A DNA stretch of 64,000 bases, from NCBI GenBank assembly GCA_963816975.1, contig CAWFMD010000006.1:744001-808000 (forward strand), in the 5' to 3' direction. The notes beneath the pieces were generated by a model. That model had not been told where the DNA came from, searched no databases, and was given only the letters and a program-made list of their open reading frames with translations. This DNA is from DASRIA01 sp963816975 (lineage in GTDB: Bacteria; Actinomycetota; Thermoleophilia; Solirubrobacterales; JBBDJG01). A program made the translations under genes and the position numbers. Shown here in pieces: positions 33,389 to 45,775 of this stretch (its first letter is position 1; each line of letters starts with the position of its first letter).

Positions 33389-33775
33389 TCAGGCGGCCGC
33401 TGGCACGTCGCGCCCGCAGGCGGAGCAGGCGCGCGCCGCGAGCGGGATCGCGGTGATGCAGTGGGGGCAGTCACGGGTGGTGACCTGCGGCGGCATCACC
33501 CGCTGGACCGCCTGCACGATCAGGAACAGCACGAAGGCGATGATCAGGAACGTGACCAGCGCCGTCAGGAAGCTTCCGTATCGGATCACTCCGTCGCCGA
33601 TGTTGAAGGTCAGCTCATCGAAGCTCGGCTTCCCCACGATCGCGGCGATCAGGTTCATGATCACGTCATCGACCAGTGATGTGACCACCGCGGCGAACGC
33701 GACGCCCAGCACGAACGCGACCGCGACGTCGATCAGGTTTCCCTTGAACGCGAAGTCCTTGAAGGATTTCAGCAT
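33389..33775 (-). CDS. mscL: Large-conductance mechanosensitive channel with C-terminal zinc ribbon
   Basis: 128 residues. It begins LKSFKDFAFKGNLIDVAVAFVLGVAFAAVVTSLVDDVIMNLIAAIVGKP, the MscL TM1, then FLTALVTFLIIAFVLFLIVQAVQRV (TM2): a pentameric osmotic safety valve. The usual C-terminal helix is replaced by CPHCITAIPLAARACSACGRDV, a CxxC-CxxC zinc ribbon, an uncommon ending. A GGAGGAACG ribosome binding site precedes the ATG. Confidence 0.94.
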   Translation of the reverse strand: MLKSFKDFAFKGNLIDVAVAFVLGVAFAAVVTSLVDDVIMNLIAAIVGKPSFDELTFNIGDGVIRYGSFLTALVTFLIIAFVLFLIVQAVQRVMPPQVTTRDCPHCITAIPLAARACSACGRDVPAAA

Positions 33776-33797
33776 CGTTCCTCCGGTCAGGTCGTGT

Positions 33798-33821
33798 TGC
33801 GGCTGTCAGACGGCAGCCGCA
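33798..33821 (-). terminator. Terminator hairpin of the heat-shock operon
   Basis: A 10-bp stem (33798-33807 with 33812-33821, one G-U) with loop AGAC, 75 nt downstream of the clpB stop and 22 bp before the mscL start. A weaker hairpin (GCCAA/TTGGC) lies just upstream of it around 33830-33850. No U-tract. Confidence 0.5.
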
Positions 33822-33896
33822 CAGCCAGCCGGCCAACGCTAATTGGCTGGTCCCCGCCGGGCCGGCCGACCCCGGATGCTGCAACCGACCGTGCGG

Positions 33897-36495
<2,599 letters not shown>

Positions 36496-36506
<11 letters not shown>

Positions 36507-36888
36507 GGTGATGCCTCCTGAGTGCGCTGCCCGGTGGCTCCCACCGGACCAGCTCGCGCCTGTATGAACGGTGCACCTCGTCGATGCGCGCCAGCATCTC
36601 GCGCTGCATGTCTTCCATGCGCTGCTGCATCGCGTCCATCAGCTCCTCCATCTCGAGCACGCGCTCGACGCCGGCGAGGTTCATGCCGAGCTCCGTCAGC
36701 TGCTGGATGCGCATCAGCCGCTCGACATCGCGCTGCGAGTAGAGGCGCGTCTGCTTGGGAGAGCGGGCGGGCTTGATCAGCCCGCGCTCCTCGTACACGC
36801 GCAGGGTCTGCGGGTGCATCCCCGCCAGGCGCGCGGCCACCGAGATCATGAACACGCCCTGCTGCCTGGAAAAGAGCTCCTTGGCCAT
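36496..36888 (-). CDS. hspR: Heat-shock repressor HspR (MerR family)
   Basis: 130 residues. FMISVAARLAGMHPQTLRVYEERGLIKPARSPKQTRLYSQRDVERL is the MerR-type HTH characteristic of HspR, followed by ELGMNLAGVERVLEMEELMDAMQQRMEDMQREM (dimerising coiled coil). In Streptomyces and mycobacteria HspR with DnaK represses this same operon via HAIR elements, so autoregulation is expected. No canonical HAIR box was found upstream of dnaK; a different palindrome is present (40483-40499). ATG overlaps the dnaJ stop (TGATG). Confidence 0.95.
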
Positions 36889-37988
36889 CAGACCTCCCGC
36901 CGCGCCCTGTCCAGCAGTTCCGCGCGCGGGTTGCCGTTCATGACCTCGGACACGCGTGCGAACGCCTCCTCCTGTTCCGTGGTCAGCGACTTGGGGATCT
37001 GCACGCGGAAGCGGTAGCGGAGGTCTCCGCGACCGCTGCCGGACAACTTCGCCGGACCCTCGCCGCGCAGGCGCTGGACGCTGCCATCCGCTGTGCCGGG
37101 GGGCACGCGGATCTGCTTGGTGGCGTTCAGCGTCGGCACCTCGACCGTGCCGCCGCGCACCGCCTCCGCGATCGTGATCGGCACCTCGACCTCGAGGTTG
37201 TCGCCGACCTGCTTGAACACGGGAGAAGACGCGACGCGCGTCACGACATAGAGGTCGCCGGCCGGCCCGCCGCTGCGGCCGGGCTCGCCCTTGCCGGCAA
37301 TCCGGATCCGGCTGCCCTCGCGCACGCCCGCCGGGATCTTCACGCGGTAACGCCGCACCTGATCGGTGAGGCCGCGTCCTCCGCACGTCTCGCACGGTTC
37401 GTCGATCACGCTGCCGCGGCCGCCGCACACATGGCAGGGCTGCGAGAGGGAGAACATCCCCTGGCCCTGCGTCTCGATCCCGCGGCCGTTGCAGTTGGGG
37501 CACGTCCGGGGTGCGGTGCCGGGCTTGGCGCCACTGCCGTGACACGTTGGGCACGGTGCGTCGCCGGGCACGGTCACCGATACCTCCGTGCCGTTCACGG
37601 CCTGCGCGAACGACAGGCGCACCTCGGTCTCGAGGTCGCGGCCCGCCGCCTGCCCCCCGCGCCCGCCGCCGCGGCCGAACAGGTCGGAGAGCATGTCGCC
37701 GAACCCGCCCATGCCACCGCGCGCGGCGGAGGGGTCGAAGCGAAACCCGCCGCCCTGGCCGCCGCTTCCGCCGAACCCGAACATGCCACCCGAGTCGTAT
37801 TCCTTGCGCTGCTCGGAGTCCGATAGCACCGAGTACGCCTCCTGGATCTGCTTGAAGCGCTCCTCGGCCTGCTCGTCTCCCGGGTTCGCGTCGGGATGCC
37901 ACTTGCGGGCGAGCTTCCGGTAGGCCTTCTTGATCTCCTCTTCGGAGGCCCCCTTCTTGACGCCCAGCGTGTCGTAGAAGTCCGCCAT
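36888..37988 (-). CDS. dnaJ: Chaperone DnaJ
   Basis: 366 residues. The J domain has HPD in RKWHPDANPGD, then a Gly/Phe-rich linker (GGMFGFGGSGGQGGGFRF), and four zinc-finger repeats CPTCHGSG, CPNCNGRG, CHVCGGRG and CETCGGRG. The substrate-binding C-terminal domain follows. It delivers substrate to DnaK and stimulates its ATPase. It lies 3 bp after grpE and is followed by hspR. Confidence 0.98.
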   Translation of the reverse strand: MADFYDTLGVKKGASEEEIKKAYRKLARKWHPDANPGDEQAEERFKQIQEAYSVLSDSEQRKEYDSGGMFGFGGSGGQGGGFRFDPSAARGGMGGFGDMLSDLFGRGGGRGGQAAGRDLETEVRLSFAQAVNGTEVSVTVPGDAPCPTCHGSGAKPGTAPRTCPNCNGRGIETQGQGMFSLSQPCHVCGGRGSVIDEPCETCGGRGLTDQVRRYRVKIPAGVREGSRIRIAGKGEPGRSGGPAGDLYVVTRVASSPVFKQVGDNLEVEVPITIAEAVRGGTVEVPTLNATKQIRVPPGTADGSVQRLRGEGPAKLSGSGRGDLRYRFRVQIPKSLTTEQEEAFARVSEVMNGNPRAELLDRARREV

Positions 37989-37991
37989 CGC

Positions 37992-38506
37992 CTATTCCTT
38001 GCCGACCACCACGCGCGCCGGACGCAGTACCTGGCCGTTCAGGCGGTAGCCCTTTTCGAGCACCTCGAGCACCTGGCCCTCGTCACCGGGCCGGGTGAGC
38101 ATCGCCTCGTGCCAGTCTGGATCGAACTGCTCACCGTCCGGCGAGTAGCTCTCGACGCCGGCGCGGGCGAGCACGTCGGCCAGCTCCCGCCGGACGAGCT
38201 GCACGCCTTGCGCCAGATGGTCCTCCTCTGGATTGGCGGCAGCCAGCGCCCGCTCGAGGTTGTCGAGCACGGGCACGAGCGACCGCGCAAGCTCACCGCG
38301 CGCCCGCATCTCGGCCTCCGCCTCCTGGCGGGCAACGCGCTTGCGGAAGTTCTCGAAGTCGGCCTTGGTCCGCTTGGCGAGATCGAGGTACTCGTCTCGC
38401 TCTCTCTCGAGATCGACGGTGGGCGGAGAGGGGGGGGTGTCCGGCGGCATCCGTTCTTCGCCGCCGGAGGCGCCCTCCTCGTAGCCCTCACGCTGGGTCT
38501 CGGGCA

Positions 38507-38507
<1 letters not shown>
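37992..38507 (-). CDS. grpE: Nucleotide exchange factor GrpE
   Basis: 171 residues. An acidic disordered N-terminus is followed by a long coiled coil (DEYLDLAKRTKADFENFRKRVARQEAEAEMRARGELARSLVPVLDNLERAL), then the beta-wing with EQFDPDWHEAMLTRPGDE and VLEVLEKGYRLNGQVLRPARVVVGK. It releases ADP from DnaK. ATG overlaps the dnaK stop (TAATG). Confidence 0.97.
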
Positions 38508-40387
<1,880 letters not shown>

Positions 40388-40405
40388 AACTACCTCCGGA
40401 TGTCC

Positions 40406-40438
40406 AGGCCCGGTCGCGCGGGGACCGGCCCCGGGCCT
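40406..40438 (-). promoter_or_regulatory. 5' UTR hairpin of dnaK
   Basis: AGGCCCGG (40406-40413) pairs perfectly with CCGGGCCT (40431-40438). An alternative inner pairing CCGGT/ACCGG is also possible. On the mRNA this lies 7 nt upstream of the Shine-Dalgarno. It may modulate dnaK translation or mRNA stability. Confidence 0.4.
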
Positions 40439-40456
40439 GATGTTTGCATTGGAAAA

Positions 40457-40499
40457 AATCTAAGTCCGAGTATGGCAGATCTTTCCCGGGTTTCGGGAA
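40457..40499 (-). promoter_or_regulatory. dnaK promoter region with palindrome
   Basis: A -10-like TAGATT (40462-40457) is preceded at the -35 position by the inverted repeat TTCCCG-5-CGGGAA (plus 40483-40499). The palindrome overlaps the expected -35 and is a candidate HspR-type operator, although it does not match the published HAIR sequence CTTGAGT-N7-ACTCAAG. Confidence 0.4.
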
Positions 40500-40505
40500 G
40501 GCGCC

Positions 40506-40778
40506 TCAGAGTCCCAGCGCCGTGTGCGCCTCCTCGTCCGAGAAATCACTTATTTGCAGGACTTTGTCGCGGGCAGAGGCTCCCCTCACGACCTCCACTC
40601 GCGTGACTCCCACACGCAGGCGACGGGCGATCAGCTTCCGCACCGCGTCGTTGGCGCGGCCGTCGGCCGGTGGCGCCGTGACCCGCACCAGCAGCACGCC
40701 GTCGCGCGCACCGGCGATCTCGTTGGCCGCCGCGCGCGGCTGCACGCGCACCCGCAGCCGGGCCGCGCGGGTGCTCAC
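40506..40778 (-). CDS. DUF167 (YggU-family) protein
   Basis: 90 residues. ARLRVRVQPRAAANEIAGARDGVLLVRVTAPPADGRANDAVRKLIARRL is the DUF167 fold, ending with VVRGASARDKVLQI. A small soluble protein of unknown function found in all kingdoms. GTG 40778 forms a GTGA overlap with the original stop of the endonuclease III gene. Because of the frameshift in that gene the two are now continuous in one reading frame. Confidence 0.85.
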   Translation of the reverse strand: MSTRAARLRVRVQPRAAANEIAGARDGVLLVRVTAPPADGRANDAVRKLIARRLRVGVTRVEVVRGASARDKVLQISDFSDEEAHTALGL

Positions 40779-41474
40779 CGCGCCCGCCCGGTCGCGCGCT
40801 TTCCGTAGGGGCATACACCGAGCAGCGGGCATTCGCGGCAGGCCGGGGTTGCGCGCCGAGCAGATCCGGCGGCCGTGGCGGATCAGGTTGACGTGCAGCT
40901 CGAACGCGTCGCCCGGGTCGGTCGCCTCGCGCATGACCTCGTGCGCCTCCTCGAAGGAGGCCTTCGGTCGCAGCAGCCCGAGCCGCGTGCACACCCGGTA
41001 GACGTGCGTGTCGACAGGGATCTCCGGGCGATCGAAGGCGAACATCAGCACGCAGGCGGCAGTCTTGCGGCCCACGCCGGGAAGCCGCTCGAGGAACTCG
41101 ATCGCGGCTGCGCGCGGCGCGTCGGCCAGGAATCCCAGGTCCAGCCCGCCGGTCTCGGCCTCGATCACCTCGAGCATCGACTTGATCCGCAGTGACTTGA
41201 CCCTGGAGATGCCACCGGGCCGGATCGCCTCCTCGATCTCCTCCACCGGCGCGGCCGCGACGGCGCCCCAATCTGGGAAGCGCGCGCGCAGCCGCACGTA
41301 TGCGACATCGCGGTTGCGGTCGTTGGTGTTCTGCGAGAGCACCGTCAGGACCAGCTCGTCGAGCGGAGCGTGATGGGGCTCGCTGCGCGGCCTGCCGTAG
41401 TAGCGGCGCACGCGGTCGCGCACCGCGCGGACGCGGCCGCGCGGGGGCCGCTTCCAGGCCGCCTTCGCCGTCAC
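40775..41474 (-). pseudogene. nth: Endonuclease III (Nth), apparent one-base frameshift
   Basis: A ~232-residue DNA glycosylase/AP lyase if the frame is restored. The helix-hairpin-helix LPGVGRKTAACVLMFAF (catalytic Lys) and PVDTHVYRVCTRLGL (catalytic Asp) are intact. In the frame as written, ICSARNPG is followed by LPRMPAARCMPLRKA. Removing one base at 40841/40842 gives ICSARNPGCRECPLLGVCPYGKRATGRAR and a stop, restoring the exact C-x6-C-x2-C-x5-C 4Fe-4S motif and a GTGA overlap with DUF167. So either a recent mutation or a sequencing error. GTG start overlaps the kinase stop. Confidence 0.85.
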
Positions 41475-42394
41475 GCCACGGCGATCGCGTCCGGGAGCGC
41501 GTCGATCGCACCCCAACCCTCGGTCGCCCGGGCCGCGGCGGCGACGGCGGTGGGGAGTGCGGCGGCCGCGGCCCGGGGGGCGTAGCCACCGGTCGCCAGC
41601 GCCGCGATCAGCACTCCCGTGACCACGTCGCCCGCGCCGGTGGTGTCGACGGCGTCGGCGCGCACGCCCGGCGCGTCGGCGGACACCGCACCCCGCAGCA
41701 GCGCGCCGTCGGGCCCGAGGGTCACCGCCACCAGCTCGGCACCCTGCTCGACGAGGCGCTCGGCCGCCGCCGCCGGGTCGGGTTCACCCGTCAGCAGCTG
41801 CGCCTCCGCGCGGTTCACCTTCAGCAGGGTCGCGTGGTCGAGCACCTCGCCGACGAGCCGCACAGCCTGCTGCTCGTCGGCCCACCGGCCGATGCGCACG
41901 TTCGGGTCGAACAGGACCCGCTTGCCGGCGGCGAGGGCCAGCTCCCGTGCACGCAGCGTGAGCGCGCGTTCGCGCGGCCCGAGCAGCGTGTTCGATCCCA
42001 GCAGCAGCGCATCGTGGGCGGCGATCGCCTGCTCGAGCCGATCCTCGAGCGACAGCAGGCAGGCCTCGATGTCGTCGCCGTAGATCACGAAGTCCGGCTC
42101 CGCCCGGTCGTTCACGACCACGAAGGCCAGCGGCGTCCGGAGCCCGGGCCGGCGGGAGAACCAGCGCAGGCCCACGCCCTCCGCGCGCAGACGGCGCGCG
42201 AGCCAGGCTCCCCACGCATCGTCGCCGACCGCGCTGCCGAGCGATGCCTGGGCTCCACAGCGTGTGGCGACGACCGCCGCGTTTGCCGGGGCGCCGCCGC
42301 TGTGGGGCACGAACGCGTCCGCCTCCTCGAAGCCGGCCACCGGACGCTCGCAGAAGAGATCGACGAGCGATTCGCCCAAACAGAGCACGGACAC
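41471..42394 (-). CDS. PfkB-family carbohydrate kinase
   Basis: 307 residues. SVLCLGESLVDLF at the N-terminus, the GGAPANAAVVATRCGA substrate motif, LLKVNRAEAQLL, and the anion hole/catalytic Asp in DTTGAGDVVTGVL are typical of ribokinase/fructokinase. Fructokinase is the closest guess, from GGAPANAA and length. GTG 42394 is fixed by TATGTT 6 nt upstream. Its stop overlaps the nth start (GTGA), so kinase-nth-DUF167 form one transcription unit. Confidence 0.87.
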   Translation of the reverse strand: MSVLCLGESLVDLFCERPVAGFEEADAFVPHSGGAPANAAVVATRCGAQASLGSAVGDDAWGAWLARRLRAEGVGLRWFSRRPGLRTPLAFVVVNDRAEPDFVIYGDDIEACLLSLEDRLEQAIAAHDALLLGSNTLLGPRERALTLRARELALAAGKRVLFDPNVRIGRWADEQQAVRLVGEVLDHATLLKVNRAEAQLLTGEPDPAAAAERLVEQGAELVAVTLGPDGALLRGAVSADAPGVRADAVDTTGAGDVVTGVLIAALATGGYAPRAAAAALPTAVAAAARATEGWGAIDALPDAIAVA

Positions 42395-42406
42395 GCGGGA
42401 AACATA
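42392..42406 (-). promoter_or_regulatory. Leaderless promoter of the PfkB kinase unit
   Basis: TATGTT (42406-42401) lies 6 nt before GTG 42394. The divergent membrane-protein gene starts 26 bp away. Confidence 0.55.
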
Positions 42407-42420
42407 GTCCCGCTGGAAGT

Positions 42421-44076
42421 ATGTGCGCGATGCCCGCCGCACCTCCGCGCTGGGCGGCGCCGCTCGCTGCGGCCCTCGCCTGTACCGCCTTCGCCCTTTG
42501 GAACCCGCCGCTCCGCGACCTCGCGGCGCACACCTTCAGGGCCGATTTCTTCGACGCGCACGGCTTCGCCTTCTGGAACAACAGCTGGTACGGGGGCCAT
42601 TACCTGCTCTCCTACAGCGTGCTGTTCCCTCCGCTGGCCGCGCTGCTCTCGCCGATCTGGGCAGCCGCCGCGGCGGCCGTCGCGAGCGCGTGGCTGTTCG
42701 ACCGCATTGCGCGAGCGCGCTGGCTTGACGGCGGCGCATGGGCGGGGCTGTGGTTCGGCCTGCTCGGCGCGGTCGCGCTGCTCGCGAACGGGTGGCTGGC
42801 GTTCGCGCTCGGCGTCGCGATCGGCCTCGGAGCGCTGCGGGCACTGCAGCGCCGCCGCCGGGCGCTCGCAATCGTCCTGGCGGTCGCCGCCGCGCTGGCG
42901 AGCCCGGTGGCTGCCGCGTTCCTCGCGTTCGTGTGCGCGGTCGGCGCTCTGTACTCACCTCGCCGCGCCGACCTGCTGATCGCGGTCGCCGCCGCCTTGG
43001 GCCCGCTCGTCGTGCTCGGCCTGCTGTTCCCGGAGAGCGGTGAATTTCCCTTCTGGTTCTCCGCATGGTGGCCGCTCGCGCTGTTCTGTGGCCTTGCGCT
43101 TGTGGCCATGCGCGGCGGCACCGCGGACCGCGACGTGCGCGGCATGCTGATCGCCTACCTGGCGCTCGCCACGCTGTTCGCCCTGCTGCCGAATCCCCTC
43201 GGCGGGAACATGACGCGCCTGGGGTCGCTGTTCGGCGGCCCGGTGCTGCTGGCCGTACTGCTGGCGCGGCGGCCGACGCGCCTCGCCCCTGTGGCGGTCG
43301 CGGCGCTCGTCGCCGGGCTGGCCTGGCAGGTGATCACGCCCGTGCGCCAGACGGCGGAGAGCCTCGGCGATCCCGCCACGGAGCGCTCCTACTACGAGCC
43401 GCTGGTGGCGTGGCTCGACGAGCGCAGCGCGTACAGCGAGCGCATCGAGATCCCCCACACCTTCAACCACTGGGAGACGGCGTACGTCGCGCCGCGCTTC
43501 TCGATCGCCCGCGGATGGCTGCGGCAGCTCGATCTGGAGCGCAACCGAATCTTCTACGAGGGAGAGCCGACGCATGCGAGCTACAGCCGCTGGCTGCTCG
43601 ACAAGGGCATCCGCTACGTCGCCGCGTCCGACGCGCGGCTGGACTACTCCGCGCGCGACGAGGACCGCCTGATCCGGGAAGAGCCGCGCTACCTCCGGCT
43701 GCGCGCCCGCCTGCCGCACTGGCGTGTGTACGAGGTGGTGGGCGCGCAGCCGCTGCTCACAGAGGTGGGGATCGCGCGCGGCAGCCTCGCGGGGCTCACG
43801 CCGGAGTCGTTCGACCTGAGCGTGGAGCGGGCCGGCTCCTTCGTCGTGCGGGTGCGCCATTCGCCCTACTGGGACGGCGGGCGGGGCGTCTGCGTGGACC
43901 GCGCCGGGGACTGGACGCTGGTGCGCGTGCGGGGCCCGGGGCACGTGCGCGTGCGAGCCCGTTTCAGCGCTGACGCAGCCGCGGCGGGGAGTGCGGGGTA
44001 TCTCACGTACGTGCTGAAGGTCACTTATATGACGAGTTGCGGGCGTTTTCTGTCGCAGTTTGTGACCGACACGTGA
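42421..44076 (+). CDS. Polytopic membrane protein, possible GT-C-type
   Basis: 551 residues, not assigned to a family. About 9-10 membrane helices occupy residues 10-320, with a short loop near the N-terminus, DFFDAHGFAFWNNSWYGGHYLLSYS, reminiscent of the acidic/aromatic first loop of GT-C membrane glycosyltransferases. The last ~210 residues are a soluble extracytoplasmic alpha/beta region. The extreme C-terminus (YVLKVTYMTSCGRFLSQFVTDT) differs in composition and may be a recent extension. ATG 42421 or 42430 is the start. It heads the inositol-lipid-like cluster. Confidence 0.65.
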   Translation: MCAMPAAPPRWAAPLAAALACTAFALWNPPLRDLAAHTFRADFFDAHGFAFWNNSWYGGHYLLSYSVLFPPLAALLSPIWAAAAAAVASAWLFDRIARARWLDGGAWAGLWFGLLGAVALLANGWLAFALGVAIGLGALRALQRRRRALAIVLAVAAALASPVAAAFLAFVCAVGALYSPRRADLLIAVAAALGPLVVLGLLFPESGEFPFWFSAWWPLALFCGLALVAMRGGTADRDVRGMLIAYLALATLFALLPNPLGGNMTRLGSLFGGPVLLAVLLARRPTRLAPVAVAALVAGLAWQVITPVRQTAESLGDPATERSYYEPLVAWLDERSAYSERIEIPHTFNHWETAYVAPRFSIARGWLRQLDLERNRIFYEGEPTHASYSRWLLDKGIRYVAASDARLDYSARDEDRLIREEPRYLRLRARLPHWRVYEVVGAQPLLTEVGIARGSLAGLTPESFDLSVERAGSFVVRVRHSPYWDGGRGVCVDRAGDWTLVRVRGPGHVRVRARFSADAAAAGSAGYLTYVLKVTYMTSCGRFLSQFVTDT

Positions 44077-44096
44077 ATGTTCGCCTACAAGTTCGT

Positions 44097-44114
44097 TAGT
44101 GTTGAGCGTCCATG
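44097..44114 (+). promoter_or_regulatory. Leaderless promoter of the PAP2 gene
   Basis: TAGTGT (44097-44102) lies 9 nt before ATG 44112, after an A/T-richer stretch at the end of the previous gene. Confidence 0.5.
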
Positions 44115-44954
44115 TTCCGGCTGATCGTTCCCCTTGCGATCCTGCTTGTCCTCGCCGGGATCCTCCGTCTGCAGTCACAGCGCACCGGCCGCCGGCCGCG
44201 CTTGCGCTGGCTGCCGAAGGGTGGGTCCGACGCGTTGTTGCAGCTGTCGCTGTTCGTGCTGGCGGACATCCTGTACGAGACCGTGCGGGGCGTCGCCGAA
44301 TCCAACGCGGCCACCGCGTTCAGCAATGCACGCGGCGTCGTCGAGCTCGAGCAGAGCACCGGCCTGTTCTTCGAACAGGGTCTCCAGACGTGGGCGATGG
44401 GCCAGCGCGCGCTGATCGACTTCGCCAACTTCATGTACGTCAACTCGCACTTCGTGATCACGACGAGCGTGCTGGTCTGGCTGTACCTGCGCCATAACGA
44501 GCGCTTCTACTTCGTGCGAAACATGTTCATGACCGCGATGGGGCTCGCCCTGGTCGGCTATGTGCTGATGCCCACGGCGCCGCCGCGGTTCTTCCCGGAG
44601 CTCGGCTTCGTCGACACGATCGCCTACTACGTGAACGTGAAGCACGACTCGGGGCTCGTCGCACTCTTCTTCAACCCCTATGCCGCGATACCGAGCATGC
44701 ACGTCGCCTTCGCGCTGATGGTGTCCATACCGACGCTGCTGATCGTGCGAAACCGCGTCGCGAAGGTGCTGTGGGCGCTGTATCCACTGATGATCTCGTT
44801 CGTCGTGGTCGTCACCGGCAACCACTGGTTCCTCGACGCGGTGCTGGGGGCCTGCGTAGCGGGAGCCGCGGCGCTCGTGGCAGGGCGCGTGCTCTCTCCG
44901 CTGTGGCCGGCTGCATGGTCATGGTCAGGCGAGCCACGTGGGGTCCCCGCGTAG
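44112..44954 (+). CDS. PAP2-superfamily membrane protein (inositolphosphotransferase-like)
   Basis: 280 residues with about six membrane helices. The PAP2 active-site motifs are AAIPSMHVAFALMV (domain 2, catalytic His) and TGNHWFLDAVLGA (domain 3). Domain 1 is weak, as in the PAP2_3 (Aur1/Ipt1-like) branch that includes inositol phosphorylceramide synthases. With a CDP-alcohol phosphatidyltransferase and inositol-3-phosphate synthase immediately downstream, a role in inositol lipid metabolism is likely, either as phosphatase or phosphotransferase (inference). Confidence 0.85.
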   Translation: MFRLIVPLAILLVLAGILRLQSQRTGRRPRLRWLPKGGSDALLQLSLFVLADILYETVRGVAESNAATAFSNARGVVELEQSTGLFFEQGLQTWAMGQRALIDFANFMYVNSHFVITTSVLVWLYLRHNERFYFVRNMFMTAMGLALVGYVLMPTAPPRFFPELGFVDTIAYYVNVKHDSGLVALFFNPYAAIPSMHVAFALMVSIPTLLIVRNRVAKVLWALYPLMISFVVVVTGNHWFLDAVLGACVAGAAALVAGRVLSPLWPAAWSWSGEPRGVPA

Positions 44955-44982
44955 CGCGCTCTTCAATACCCTCCCCGGAGCG

Positions 44983-45708
44983 ATGACGGCCTCAACGGGC
45001 GGGCAAAGGCCCCAGGTGCCCCAGCAGAGGGCCGGGCGCAGGCAAGCGCGCGGCCGCAGCTCCGAGCGGATCACCGCGCGCACCGGCGCGGAGATGCGCG
45101 CCAACGTGCGCAACAGGCTGATCGAGTCGCGGCTCACGCCCAACTCGATCTCGATGACCGGGCTGGTGCTGAACGTCGTGGCCGCCGTGCTGGTCACGCA
45201 GCGCCTCTTCTTCCTCGCGGGAATCGCGTTCGTCGTGGGGAGCCTGATGGACACGCTCGACGGGCGCTACTCGCGCATGTCGGGGAAGGGCACGCTGTTC
45301 GGGGCGTTTCTGGACTCAACCCTGGATCGCATCGAAGAGGGCATTGTGCTGGTCACCGTTGCGGCCTATTTCGCCTCGCGCGGGGACGAGTTCGCGGTCG
45401 CGGCGGTCGTCGTCGTGGTCCTCATGTCCCTGATGGTGAGCTACACACGGGCGCGCGCGGAGGCCCTGGGGGTCGAATGCAAGGTAGGATTGGCAACCCG
45501 CCCGGTGCGGGTGGTGCTGCTCGCGGGCGGCCTGCTCTTCGCCAAAGGTGCGGGTCTTGGAGACTTCGAGCTGCTGGCGCCCGCGATCTACGTGATGGCG
45601 GGGCTCACGGCGATCACCGTCGGCCAGCGGATCTGGCATGTACGCAAGCAGCTCGCCGGCGAGTCGCCGGAGGCCGGTGACGTAACCGGCAGCACGTCCC
45701 AAGGGTAA
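44983..45708 (+). CDS. CDP-alcohol phosphatidyltransferase (likely phosphatidylinositol-phosphate synthase)
   Basis: 241 residues with about six membrane helices. The catalytic signature DTLDGRYSR...GAFLDSTLDR fits D-x2-D-G-x2-A-R-x8-G-x3-D-x3-D with Ser for Ala at one position. A basic N-terminal region precedes the first helix. Immediately followed by inositol-3-phosphate synthase, it is probably the enzyme joining CDP-diacylglycerol to inositol-3-phosphate, but archaetidyl- or PGP-synthase activity cannot be excluded. ATG 44983 has GGAG and a TACCCT hexamer upstream; GTG 44938 is an alternative. Confidence 0.86.
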   Translation: MTASTGGQRPQVPQQRAGRRQARGRSSERITARTGAEMRANVRNRLIESRLTPNSISMTGLVLNVVAAVLVTQRLFFLAGIAFVVGSLMDTLDGRYSRMSGKGTLFGAFLDSTLDRIEEGIVLVTVAAYFASRGDEFAVAAVVVVVLMSLMVSYTRARAEALGVECKVGLATRPVRVVLLAGGLLFAKGAGLGDFELLAPAIYVMAGLTAITVGQRIWHVRKQLAGESPEAGDVTGSTSQG

Positions 45709-45775
45709 GAAGCGTGAGAAACCCCCGGGAAGGCCCCCCTTTCCGGAGCATGGATCCCAGAGGAGGCTTGATTTG

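Noticed and set aside
40506..41516. A genuine endonuclease III-DUF167 fusion protein
   Set aside because: The fusion exists only because one base shifts the frame just before the Fe-S cysteines. The other frame restores the cysteine motif and a GTGA gene junction.
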